Part shown: positions 9,909 through 17,393 of the stretch, in pieces
Layout: every line of letters starts with the position of its first letter
How positions within the stretch are numbered: the stretch's first letter is position 1
Assembly: GCF_029392895.1 (NCBI RefSeq)
Contig: NZ_CP114200.1
Span: 4,185,001-4,249,000, forward strand
Direction of reading: 5' to 3'
From: Streptomyces sp. 71268
GTDB taxonomy: Bacteria > Actinomycetota > Actinomycetes > Streptomycetales > Streptomycetaceae
Length of the DNA: 64,000 nt
The notes under the pieces: generated by a model
Told to the model about the DNA's origin: nothing
Databases searched by the model: none
What the model saw: only the letters and a program-made list of their open reading frames with translations
Position numbers and translations under genes: made by a program

Positions 9909-9922
9909 GTTTCACGTGAAAC
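9909..9922. promoter_or_regulatory. parS site (ParB-binding)
   Basis: Exact GTTTCACGTGAAAC. Second of the three, 81 bases from the first. Confidence 0.95.
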
Positions 9923-9938
9923 GTGGTCGGTGCGGGCT

Positions 9939-9952
9939 GTTTCACGTGAAAC
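9939..9952. promoter_or_regulatory. parS site (ParB-binding)
   Basis: Exact GTTTCACGTGAAAC. Third of the three, 30 bases (about three helical turns) from the second. Confidence 0.95.
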
Positions 9953-10029
9953 GGCGGTGGCCCCGGCGGCTCGGTGGGCCGGAAGCCGGAAGCCGGAGCC
10001 GGGAGCCGGAGCCGGGCGGTGGCGCGGGG

Positions 10030-11367
10030 CTAGCGGGTCGCGCCCGTGACCAGCCAGCGGCCCGAGCGGGTGCGTACCCACAGGGTCAGCATCCGCATGG
10101 TCATCATGAGCACCATCGTCCACCACAGGGCGGTGAGTCCGCCTCCGAGGGTGGGGACGAGGAGGGCGACCGGGGCGAAGACGGCCAGGGTGATGATCAT
10201 CGCCACGGCGAGGTAGGGCCCGTCGCCCGCGCCCATCAGTACGCCATCGAGGATGTACACCACACCGGAGATGGGCTGGGAGACGGCGACGACCAGCAGC
10301 GCGGGGAGCAGCGCGTCCTGTACGACCTGGTCGGACGTGAACAGCGGGATGAACAGCGGACGGGCGAGGATGACGAGCACGCCGAGCACCACGCCGGAGG
10401 CTATCCCCCACTCGACCATGCGGCGGCAGGCGGCGCGGGCCCCCTCCTTGTCGCCGGCTCCGAGGTAGCGGCCGATAATCGCCTGGCCCGCTATGGCGAT
10501 GGCGTCCAGCGCGAAGGCCAGCAGGCTCCACAGGGTGAGGATGATCTGGTGTGCCGCTACCTCGGTGTCGCCGAGGTTGGCCGCGACGCCGGTGGCGATC
10601 AGGGTGACCGTACGCAGCGAGAGGGTGCGCACCAGGAGCGGCACCCCGGCCTGGGCGCAGGCGCGTATGCCGGCCGCGTCCGGGCGTAGCGATGCGCCGT
10701 GTCGACGGGCGCCGCGTACGACCACGGTGAGGTAGGCGGCGGCCATGGCCCACTGCGCGATGACGGTTCCCCAGGCGGAGCCGGCGATGCCGAGGCCGGC
10801 GCCGTAGACGAGTGCGGCGTTGAGCGCGGCGTTGGCGGCGAAGCCTCCGATGGCGACGTAGAGCGGGGTGCGGGTGTCCTGGAGGCCGCGGAGCACGCCG
10901 GTGGCGGCGAGGACGACGAGCATGGCGGGGATGCCGAGGGCGCTGATGCGGAGGTAGGTGATGGCGTGGGGCGCGGCGGTGCTGGAGGCGCCGAAGAGGT
11001 CGACCAGGCCGGGCGCCGTGGGTAGCACCACCGCGACCACGGCGGCGCCGATGAGCAGGGCGAGCCAGATGCCGTCCATCCCCTGCCGGATGGCGCCGGG
11101 CAGATCGCCCGCGCCGACCCGGCGGGCGACGGCGGCCGTGGTGGCGTAGGCGAGGAAGACGAAGATGTTGACGCCGGTGAGCAGCAGGGCCGCCGCGATG
11201 CCGAGCCCGGCGAGTTGGGGCGTACCCAGATGACCGACGATGGCACTGTCGACCATCACGAAGAGGGGCTCCGCGATGAGGGCGCCGAAGGCGGGAACGG
11301 CGAGCGCAATGATCTCTCGATCGTGCCGGCCGCGCGCACGCCGGTCCTTCGCGGGAGCCTGGATCAT
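10030..11367 (-). CDS. MATE family efflux transporter (DinF-like)
   Basis: 445 residues with twelve predicted helices in two halves; starts HDREIIALAVPAFGALIAEPLF as in the DinF branch of MATE exporters, which move cationic drugs or metabolites against Na+ or H+. I prefer the ATG at 11367; a TTG three codons upstream (11376) is possible. Neither has a strong ribosome site. Divergent from dnaB across a 460-base gap full of DnaA-box matches. Convergent with rplI, with parS sites between. Confidence 0.92.
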   Translation of the reverse strand: MIQAPAKDRRARGRHDREIIALAVPAFGALIAEPLFVMVDSAIVGHLGTPQLAGLGIAAALLLTGVNIFVFLAYATTAAVARRVGAGDLPGAIRQGMDGIWLALLIGAAVVAVVLPTAPGLVDLFGASSTAAPHAITYLRISALGIPAMLVVLAATGVLRGLQDTRTPLYVAIGGFAANAALNAALVYGAGLGIAGSAWGTVIAQWAMAAAYLTVVVRGARRHGASLRPDAAGIRACAQAGVPLLVRTLSLRTVTLIATGVAANLGDTEVAAHQIILTLWSLLAFALDAIAIAGQAIIGRYLGAGDKEGARAACRRMVEWGIASGVVLGVLVILARPLFIPLFTSDQVVQDALLPALLVVAVSQPISGVVYILDGVLMGAGDGPYLAVAMIITLAVFAPVALLVPTLGGGLTALWWTMVLMMTMRMLTLWVRTRSGRWLVTGATR

Positions 11368-11381
11368 GCGGCCCAATGTAA

Positions 11382-11644
11382 TCGTCCACAGGTAAGAGAT
11401 GCAATCGTTGAGGAGTCCTTACTTGGGGTCGCTCTCCGTGGTGCTCTCTGTGCCGTTTGTCGCGATCTTCGGCCGACTGGGCAAGTTTTTCTTCTGCACA
11501 GCCCTGGGATAAGAAAAGCCCAGCTCACAAGGGTGAGTGAAGGGCGGAGCGCAGCTTGTCCACAGCGCCGTCCCCCGCCCCGTACACAGCTTTTCCGGGG
11601 TTCTCCACAGGATGGCTTCGATCATCCACATGGCCTGTGGATAA
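11382..11644. promoter_or_regulatory. Cluster of five DnaA-box matches before dnaB
   Basis: Five 9-mers fit the Streptomyces DnaA box (T/C)(T/C)(G/A/C)TCCACA: TCGTCCACA 11382-11390, TTGTCCACA 11556-11564, TTCTCCACA 11601-11609, TCATCCACA 11622-11630, and TTATCCACA on the minus strand at 11636-11644. TTGTCCACA is the consensus form. They lie in the divergent MATE/dnaB promoter region (gap 11368-11826), which otherwise shows no gene. Confidence 0.7.
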
Positions 11645-11826
11645 CCAGATTGGCGGACGGCTTTCGCGGGCCTACCGTGGTCCGGCGCGCGCACCCTTTT
11701 TCTGGCGTGAGGAGCGTCGAACTCGACGCGCCGTAAGCGGAGTCGAGCGTCCTGTTTGTCAGAGCCGTGCCGTAAGAAAGAAGAGCACGGCGAGGGTCCG
11801 CGTCGCGGACGGGAGGAGGTGGCGGG

Positions 11827-13311
11827 GTGAGCATGCCCGAGCCCATGGACGACCCCTGGCCCGACGCTGGCCCCGGTGATCGACTGCCCACGACGCCGCG
11901 CCCCCGCCGGGGCGAAGGCCGTGGCCAGGGCCGCCGCGACGACCAGCACGACCGGGGGCGCGAGGGCGGTGGCTGGGACGGCTCGGGCTTCGAGCGCGTA
12001 CCGCCGCAGGACCTGGACGCGGAGCAGTCCGTGCTCGGCGGCATGTTGCTCTCCAAGGACGCCATCGCCGACGTGGTGGAGGTCCTCAAGGGGCAGGACT
12101 TCTACCGGCCCGCGCACGAGACCATCTACCAGGCCATCCTCGACCTCTACGCCAAGGGCGAGCCCGCCGACCCGATCACGGTGGCCGCCGAGCTCACCAA
12201 GCGCGGTGAGATCACCAAGGTCGGCGGCGCCTCGTATCTGCACACCCTCGTCCAGTCGGTGCCCACCGCCGCCAACGCGGAGTACTACGCGGAGATCGTC
12301 CACGAGCGGGCGGTGCTGCGCCGGCTGGTGGAGGCGGGCACGCGCATCACGCAGATGGGATACGCGGCGGACGGCGACGTCGACGAGATCGTCAACAACG
12401 CCCAGGCCGAGATCTACGCCGTCACCGAGCAGCGCACCAGTGAGGACTACCTCCCGCTCGGCGACATCATGGAGGGCGCGCTCGACGAGATCGAGGCGAT
12501 CGGCTCCCGCAGCGGCCAGATGTCCGGCGTGCCGACCGGCTTCACGGACCTGGACTCGTTGACGAACGGTCTGCACCCGGGGCAGATGATCGTCATCGCG
12601 GCGCGTCCCGCGATGGGTAAGAGCACGCTGGCCCTGGACTTCGCCCGGGCCTGTTCGATCAAGGGCAATCTTCCGAGCGTCATCTTCTCGCTGGAGATGG
12701 GCCGCAACGAGATCGCGATGCGACTGCTCTCGGCGGAGGCGCGGGTGGCGCTGCACCACATGCGGTCCGGGAGCATGACGGACGACGACTGGACCCGGCT
12801 GGCCCGCCGGATGCCCGAGGTGACCGCGGCCCCGCTGTACATCGACGACTCGCCCAACCTGTCGATGATGGAGATCCGCGCCAAGTGCCGCCGTCTCAAG
12901 CAGCGCAACGACCTCCAACTCGTGGTCATCGACTACCTCCAACTGATGCAGTCGGGCGGCGCCAGAAGGCCCGAGAGCCGGCAGCAGGAGGTCTCGGACA
13001 TGTCCCGTAACCTCAAGCTGCTGGCCAAGGAGCTCGAGGTGCCGGTGATCGCGCTGTCCCAGCTCAACCGTGGCCCCGAGCAGCGTACGGACAAGAAGCC
13101 GATGGTCTCCGACCTGCGTGAGTCGGGTTCGATCGAGCAGGACGCCGACATGGTCATCCTGTTGCACCGCGAGGACGCGTACGAGAAGGAGTCGCCCCGG
13201 GCGGGCGAGGCGGACCTGATCGTCGCCAAGCACCGTAACGGCCCGACGGCGACGATCACGGTCGCCTTCCAGGGCCACTACTCGCGGTTCGTGGACATGG
13301 CGCAGACGTAG
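11827..13311 (+). CDS. dnaB: Replicative DNA helicase DnaB
   Basis: 494 residues. The N-terminal primase-interacting domain begins after a polar leader (about 60-160). The RecA-like motor carries Walker A (ARPAMGKST, about 258-266), SLEMGR, and the Walker B region VVIDYLQLM (about 366). The C-terminus keeps SDLRESGSIEQDADMVILLHR. No intein, unlike many mycobacterial DnaB proteins. Start GTG at 11827 with GGAGGAGG just upstream. Confidence 0.98.
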   Translation: MSMPEPMDDPWPDAGPGDRLPTTPRPRRGEGRGQGRRDDQHDRGREGGGWDGSGFERVPPQDLDAEQSVLGGMLLSKDAIADVVEVLKGQDFYRPAHETIYQAILDLYAKGEPADPITVAAELTKRGEITKVGGASYLHTLVQSVPTAANAEYYAEIVHERAVLRRLVEAGTRITQMGYAADGDVDEIVNNAQAEIYAVTEQRTSEDYLPLGDIMEGALDEIEAIGSRSGQMSGVPTGFTDLDSLTNGLHPGQMIVIAARPAMGKSTLALDFARACSIKGNLPSVIFSLEMGRNEIAMRLLSAEARVALHHMRSGSMTDDDWTRLARRMPEVTAAPLYIDDSPNLSMMEIRAKCRRLKQRNDLQLVVIDYLQLMQSGGARRPESRQQEVSDMSRNLKLLAKELEVPVIALSQLNRGPEQRTDKKPMVSDLRESGSIEQDADMVILLHREDAYEKESPRAGEADLIVAKHRNGPTATITVAFQGHYSRFVDMAQT

Positions 13312-13481
13312 GGGCGGCTGGTGCCCTCTCGCCCTCGTGCGGGCCGGAACCGTCGCGCTCGGGCACCTGAATGACGTGGGTGAACGGCACCCGGGGTTTC
13401 GAGGTGTCGCCTGGCATCCCGGATTTCGGCTGAGACGGACGTCTCGCACCGCGTAGGAGTCCGGTAGCGAAGGAGGTGAAG

Positions 13482-13814
13482 GTGGCGCTGAACAAGAAGG
13501 GTTCCCGGCGCATAACCGTTGACGGGATCGAGTACCGCTGGCGGGTCCGCAGGAAGCCCTCCTATCCGCAGGGACTCTGCTGGACACCGATGACCTATGC
13601 GGTCGAAGCGGCCAGCGGCAGCCAGTCGGGCACGACCTTGCTCGTCACCAGCGGCCAGGCCCATCCCAGCAACTGGGCGGGTGTCGAGACGGAGCCGGTT
13701 CTTCCAGCTCACGTTGCCGCCAGCATTCGAGAGGCACGGGATAAGGGCTGGGAGCCAGCCCGGAGCGGCTCTCCTTTCCGGCTCGACCGGTCCGCAGGAT
13801 TCGTCGCCAGGTGA
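13482..13814 (+). CDS. Small Trp/Arg-rich conserved protein, function unknown
   Basis: 110 residues. The pattern KKGSRRITVDGIEYRWRVRRKP...WTPMTYAVE...HPSNWAG...VLPAHVAASIREARDKGWEP...GSPF is shared by many actinobacterial small proteins of unknown role; it looks like a compact beta-rich fold with a C-terminal helix. Start GTG at 13482 with AGGAGG five bases upstream; a GTG two codons earlier is also open. No link to neighbours can be inferred. Confidence 0.75.
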   Translation: MALNKKGSRRITVDGIEYRWRVRRKPSYPQGLCWTPMTYAVEAASGSQSGTTLLVTSGQAHPSNWAGVETEPVLPAHVAASIREARDKGWEPARSGSPFRLDRSAGFVAR

Positions 13815-13918
13815 TGAGGTCAAGCGGCGTGGGGCGGTGCGAACTGCCCGTCGGCGGACCGCATCCGGCCCGACCGTGACCTCGCGGCTCCGCGGAAGCA
13901 CCTTGGCATGATCTCGGC

Positions 13919-14314
13919 ATGACCTCGACCCTTCCTCGCACTGTCCGAGCCGTCGACACCGCTCATCTGCTGGCCCTGGCCCAGGAGGCCGCCCTGCACG
14001 GCTTCAGCCAGCGGCTCCCGGTCGACTGGCTCCGGGAGTACCTCGCCGCGGAGGCGACGCACTACCTGTTCCCGACGATCGTGCAGCGGCTTACGCACCG
14101 TCCCGAGATGCCACTGCAGTGGAGGTGCCAGCAACTGTTGACCGTCAACACTGGAGAGCAGATCTTGGGTCTGCTCGACGTCCTACCCGGCACCTTCGAC
14201 ACGATCCCGGAGACCTTGGACGCGGCGTCCAAGAAGGACATCGTCAGCCGCATCGAGAGAGCGGCGTCCGTGTGCGAGTGGGTGGAACGGACGGGCGCGG
14301 AAGCAGGTTTGTGA
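13919..14314 (+). CDS. Unknown helical protein
   Basis: 131 residues, predicted mostly helical, no signal peptide or membrane segment. Notable stretch LPVDWLREYLAAEATHYLFPTIVQRL. I recognise no domain. It precedes the gene at 14435 by 120 bases on the same strand; both are acidic soluble proteins with a WL/WRC-type aromatic pattern (QWRCQQLL here, CHWRCSEL there). They may be related small regulators or orphan immunity proteins, but this is speculation. Confidence 0.7.
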   Translation: MTSTLPRTVRAVDTAHLLALAQEAALHGFSQRLPVDWLREYLAAEATHYLFPTIVQRLTHRPEMPLQWRCQQLLTVNTGEQILGLLDVLPGTFDTIPETLDAASKKDIVSRIERAASVCEWVERTGAEAGL

Positions 14315-14434
14315 CCCCTATGGCCAGCGCTGTCGGCGTGCTCGCGAGGGTGCTCCACGGAATACAGCGTGTGCAACGTGCTGGGCGAGATGGAATCGGG
14401 CCGACAGGCCGCACGTGTGGTCGAGGATGAGCGC

Positions 14435-15031
14435 ATGGACGTCCCCGAGTTGCTCGAAGCAGCTTCCCTGCTGGTGCCGGAAGAGGCCGCCACCGAGAAC
14501 GACATCACGGTGCGAGACATTTGGGACTACCTCGTCCACGACGAGTGGGAGACCGTCCTGGGCCTGCTGGAGGAGTTGGGGGAGGCTCGCTCGCTCCCGC
14601 TGGCCTTCTGGGAACAGCTCGCCGAAGCGGCTGATCAGCTCCGGCTGGAACGGAGCGCGGCGTGGTGCCACTGGCGATGCTCCGAACTCCGCAACGGTGT
14701 GATCCGCGCGGACCTGACGCTCCGCCCCGCCGCCGAGGCGCGACGCACGACGCCCATCCCCGGCGCCGGCGTCCTGCGGCCGATGTGGGACACCGGACAC
14801 CTCTCGCCCACCGGCGGGCGCGCGGTCAGCATCGCCGGGCTCTGGGTCGAGAACATGCCCGTGCTGGAGCCCGGCGGGCGAGCCACGGTTCGCCTCGTAC
14901 CCCTCACCCCCTCCCACTGGACGCACGTCCGGCCCGGCCAGCAGATCACCATGCACGAGGACCGATCCGTGGCCGGCACCGCGGTCGTCGTGGAGGCCCG
15001 GCCCCCCGTCCCGACCATGCCCGCGCGATGA
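14435..15031 (+). CDS. Unknown protein with a C-terminal EF-Tu domain-3-like barrel
   Basis: 198 residues from the ATG at 14435 (GAGGATGAG just upstream); the frame is open to 14369. The N-terminal 80 residues are helical and acidic (DVPELLEAASLL...DIWDYLVHDEWETVLGLLEELG). The C-terminal 65 residues read as a beta-barrel with the order VSIAGLWVENMPVLEPGGRA, VRLVPLTPSHWTHVRPGQ, ITMHEDRSVAGTAVV, closely resembling the last domain of EF-Tu (PG..V.L..P.....G..I...EG..V.G..VV). No GTPase domain is present. Function unknown. Confidence 0.75.
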   Translation: MDVPELLEAASLLVPEEAATENDITVRDIWDYLVHDEWETVLGLLEELGEARSLPLAFWEQLAEAADQLRLERSAAWCHWRCSELRNGVIRADLTLRPAAEARRTTPIPGAGVLRPMWDTGHLSPTGGRAVSIAGLWVENMPVLEPGGRATVRLVPLTPSHWTHVRPGQQITMHEDRSVAGTAVVVEARPPVPTMPAR

Positions 15032-15100
15032 CACGAGCCGCTGGTGCGAGCACGTCGCACGGCGCCCGGCGGTGCGCGGTGGTGGGGCAGGGGCGCGGCG

Positions 15101-15382
15101 TCACCTGGTGAGGACGAGGCTGACGTTGTGGCCGCCGGAGCCGAACGAGTTGAACAGTGCGGCGGACCACTGACCACTGATCGGTGCGCGGCTCGCCGTG
15201 TACCACGTCGAGTTGTACGCGTGGGTCGAGTTCGTCGAGGTTGCGGGTGGCCGGCGGCGTGCCGTGCCGGAGCGCGAGCAGCGCGGTCATGGCGCCCAAC
15301 GCCCCCGACGCGCCGATCAGGTGCCCCGGCATCGACTTCGTCGCCGTCACCGCGGCGTGGTCGCCGATCACCCGGCCGATCG
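15101..15382 (-). pseudogene. FabF-type ketosynthase relic, truncated and frameshifted
   Basis: The minus strand encodes the C-terminal 90 residues of a beta-ketoacyl-ACP synthase: VTATKSMPGHLIGASGALGA (with the active-site Lys and His), PPATRNLDELDP, LDVVHGEPR. A tandem 7-base duplication (ACCACTG at 15166-15172 and 15173-15179) shifts the frame. In the next frame the expected end follows: SAALFNSFGSGGHNVSLVLTR, then stop at 15101. The first 300 or so residues, including the catalytic Cys, are absent; homology begins right where the membrane-protein gene at 15383 stops. Confidence 0.85.
15166..15179. repeat. 7-base tandem duplication that breaks the ketosynthase relic
   Basis: ACCACTG repeated head to tail. 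Removing one copy restores the ketosynthase reading frame. Confidence 0.85.
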
Positions 15383-16432
15383 TTACCTCAGTGGGGACAG
15401 GGGTGGCTGCTGCCAGGCGGGGCCGACCGAGAGGTAGGTGGTGCGGTGGATGACGTCCCCGGACCGGAGCTTCTGGCTTCCCCAGGCCAGGCCGTCGTTC
15501 CGCGCCCGGTCCACGGCCTCCAGGACGTGGAACGACTTGGTGTCGACGATCAGTTGCCGGCGCCAGGTGTCGGCGTCCAGTTCGACGACCGTGCCGGCGC
15601 GCCCGGTGCTGTCCTTGACCCGTTCCGTCACGCGCGCCCCGGGGATGCCGGTGAGGACATCGAACAGCGCGGCCCGTAGCTCGGGTTCGGCGGGTGACCG
15701 GGCGAGCAGGTCCTCGATGCCGTCGAAGAGTTCCTCGGGCACCGAGTCCCCGGTGGCCTCGCCAACGAGCCGGGACCGCAGCGCTTCCGGGTCGGTGGGC
15801 AGCTTCCGGAGCTCGTCCCACCCGACCGGTTCGCCGCAGATCACCCAGACCGTCCCGCCCATGTCCTGCCGGGTGTAGTCCTGCACCAGGCCGTTGCCGG
15901 GCTTCCCGCGAGTGCCGTTCCGGCTCACCCAGATCGTCTCGTACGACTCGTCCGGCCGCTGCTCCCGGTCGAGGGTCCGGTTCCACTGGAGGATCCGTAC
16001 CTTCCAGTACGGCGCCGTCCTCGCCCGCTCCGTTGCCGGGGTGACCCGCTCGTCACCCGAGTCCGACCAGGGCTGGAACGTGGCCCCCAGCGCGATCGCC
16101 GCCACCGCGGCCGCCGAGACCAGCACCGGCATGTGCCGCCGCCAGGTCCGAGCCGGGACGATCTCGGCCACCGGCTCCCGTTCGAGCCCGATGACGGGAT
16201 CGCCTCCGCCGGCCCGGCCGGTCCGCTTCGCGTGGTGGTGCACCTTTGCTTGGTCGGGGCCTGTCGCCCGATCGGCGTCCGTTGCCGGGTTGGCCGCCGA
16301 TCGCACCGCGGCCAGCGCCGCGGCGACGACGTCCGCCGATGGCGGCGCGACTCGGCCCGCGGCGCGCAACCGCCCGGCACCGGGGAAGTCGAGGAGGGCG
16401 CCGTCGTCGGTGTGCGTGTCCTGCCCGGTCAT
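15383..16432 (-). CDS. Membrane protein of the CU044_5270 type, coupled to the ECF sigma factor
   Basis: 349 residues: cytoplasmic N-terminus (about 1-105), one hydrophobic helix near 110-130 (HMPVLVSAAAVAAIALGATF), then an extracytoplasmic domain with a pattern seen in actinobacterial CU044_5270 family proteins (LPTDPEALRSRL, DLLARSPAEPELRAALFDVLTGIPG). Its ATG overlaps the sigma-factor stop as ATGA, so translation is coupled. By position it should act as the sensor or anti-sigma partner, although it lacks a recognisable zinc anti-sigma motif. Stops at 15383, exactly at the ketosynthase relic. Confidence 0.85.
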   Translation of the reverse strand: MTGQDTHTDDGALLDFPGAGRLRAAGRVAPPSADVVAAALAAVRSAANPATDADRATGPDQAKVHHHAKRTGRAGGGDPVIGLEREPVAEIVPARTWRRHMPVLVSAAAVAAIALGATFQPWSDSGDERVTPATERARTAPYWKVRILQWNRTLDREQRPDESYETIWVSRNGTRGKPGNGLVQDYTRQDMGGTVWVICGEPVGWDELRKLPTDPEALRSRLVGEATGDSVPEELFDGIEDLLARSPAEPELRAALFDVLTGIPGARVTERVKDSTGRAGTVVELDADTWRRQLIVDTKSFHVLEAVDRARNDGLAWGSQKLRSGDVIHRTTYLSVGPAWQQPPLSPLR

Positions 16433-16989
16433 GCGAGGTCTCCTGTCAGGGAAAACGGAGCGGAAGGGCCGAGCGCCGCACGCAGTCGCGTGCGCGCCCG
16501 GTGCAGCCGGGACCTGGCCGTGCCCGCGGGCACGCCGACGACGGCCGCGGCCTCGGTGGGGCTGAGCTGTTCCCACGCGATCAGCAACAGCAGCTCCCGC
16601 TCCACGGCCGGCAGCTCGGCCAGCGTCTGGCGCATCAGCGGCCCGACCGCCGCCGCGTCCAGCCTCCGGTCAACGGCGTGCCACGGATCGCTGCTCACCT
16701 CGCCGGCGAAGGCGGTGGTGGACGCGTGCCGTTCCTGCCCGCGCCAGTGCGCGGCCAGTACGTTGCGGGCCACGCCGAACAGCCACGGCCGGGCGGGCCC
16801 GCGTGCGGCGTCGTAGGTGGTGCGCCCCGCGTACGCCCGTAGCCACGCCTCGGCGAGCAGGTCGTCCGCCGCGCCGGGCGCCCGGCGCGCGAAGTAGCCG
16901 TGCAGCGCGCGCGAATGGCGCTCCACGAGTGGTTCGAACGCCGACGCGTCACTTCCTGACCGCGTCAGCAGTTCCTCGTCCGTCGCCAC
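16429..16989 (-). CDS. ECF-type RNA polymerase sigma factor
   Basis: 186 residues. Region 2 at about 20-90 (RHSRALHGYFARRAPGAADD, PWLFGVARNVLAAHWR) and region 4 at about 125-175 (LPAVERELLLLIAWEQLSP, AGTARSRLHRARTRLRAAL). GTG start at 16989 with GGGGAGG upstream. Overlaps the membrane-protein gene by four bases. Directs a small regulon, probably in response to an envelope signal; target promoters not identifiable here. Confidence 0.93.
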   Translation of the reverse strand: MATDEELLTRSGSDASAFEPLVERHSRALHGYFARRAPGAADDLLAEAWLRAYAGRTTYDAARGPARPWLFGVARNVLAAHWRGQERHASTTAFAGEVSSDPWHAVDRRLDAAAVGPLMRQTLAELPAVERELLLLIAWEQLSPTEAAAVVGVPAGTARSRLHRARTRLRAALGPSAPFSLTGDLA

Positions 16990-17214
16990 AGACCTCCCCT
17001 TCCACGGGCCACGCCTTCCGCGGCCCCCACCCCTTCTTGTCGCCACCCGCCGTGAGCGTTCGCGGCGTGCCTGCGGGTGGGGGCGGCGTGAAGAGGGTGC
17101 GAAGGAGGGTGGTGCGCATGGTGACGTGGGTGTGGGTGTGGGACGTTCGCACCGGCGGCCGCTGCCACCACCGGGGCGCCACGGGCGCGCGCCTCGCGCA
17201 CGGCCGGCGCGAAC

Positions 17215-17268
17215 CGCGTGAGCCGTACAACCCGCGTGAGCCGTGCAACCCGCGTCAGCCGTACGAGC
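17215..17268. repeat. 18-base tandem repeat, three copies
   Basis: Three units near CGCGTGAGCCGTACAACC (17215, 17233, 17251), the third diverged. They lie in the 400-base gap between the sigma factor and PAP2 genes (16990-17393), which contains no gene I can support. Confidence 0.8.
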
Positions 17269-17277
17269 CGGGCAACG

Positions 17278-17315
17278 CAACGGCCTGCTCGCTGTGCTCA
17301 GCGAGCAGGCCGTTG
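17278..17315. terminator. 17-bp hairpin downstream of the PAP2 gene
   Basis: Perfect stem 17278-17294 with 17299-17315 and TGCT loop. It lies 78 bases beyond the PAP2 stop, on its downstream side. Confidence 0.8.
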
Positions 17316-17393
17316 GTCGTCGTACGCCCATGCCCTCAACCCCGCCTGCTCGGGCCAGGCAGGCGGGGCCCGGTCACGCCCGTCAGCTCACGA

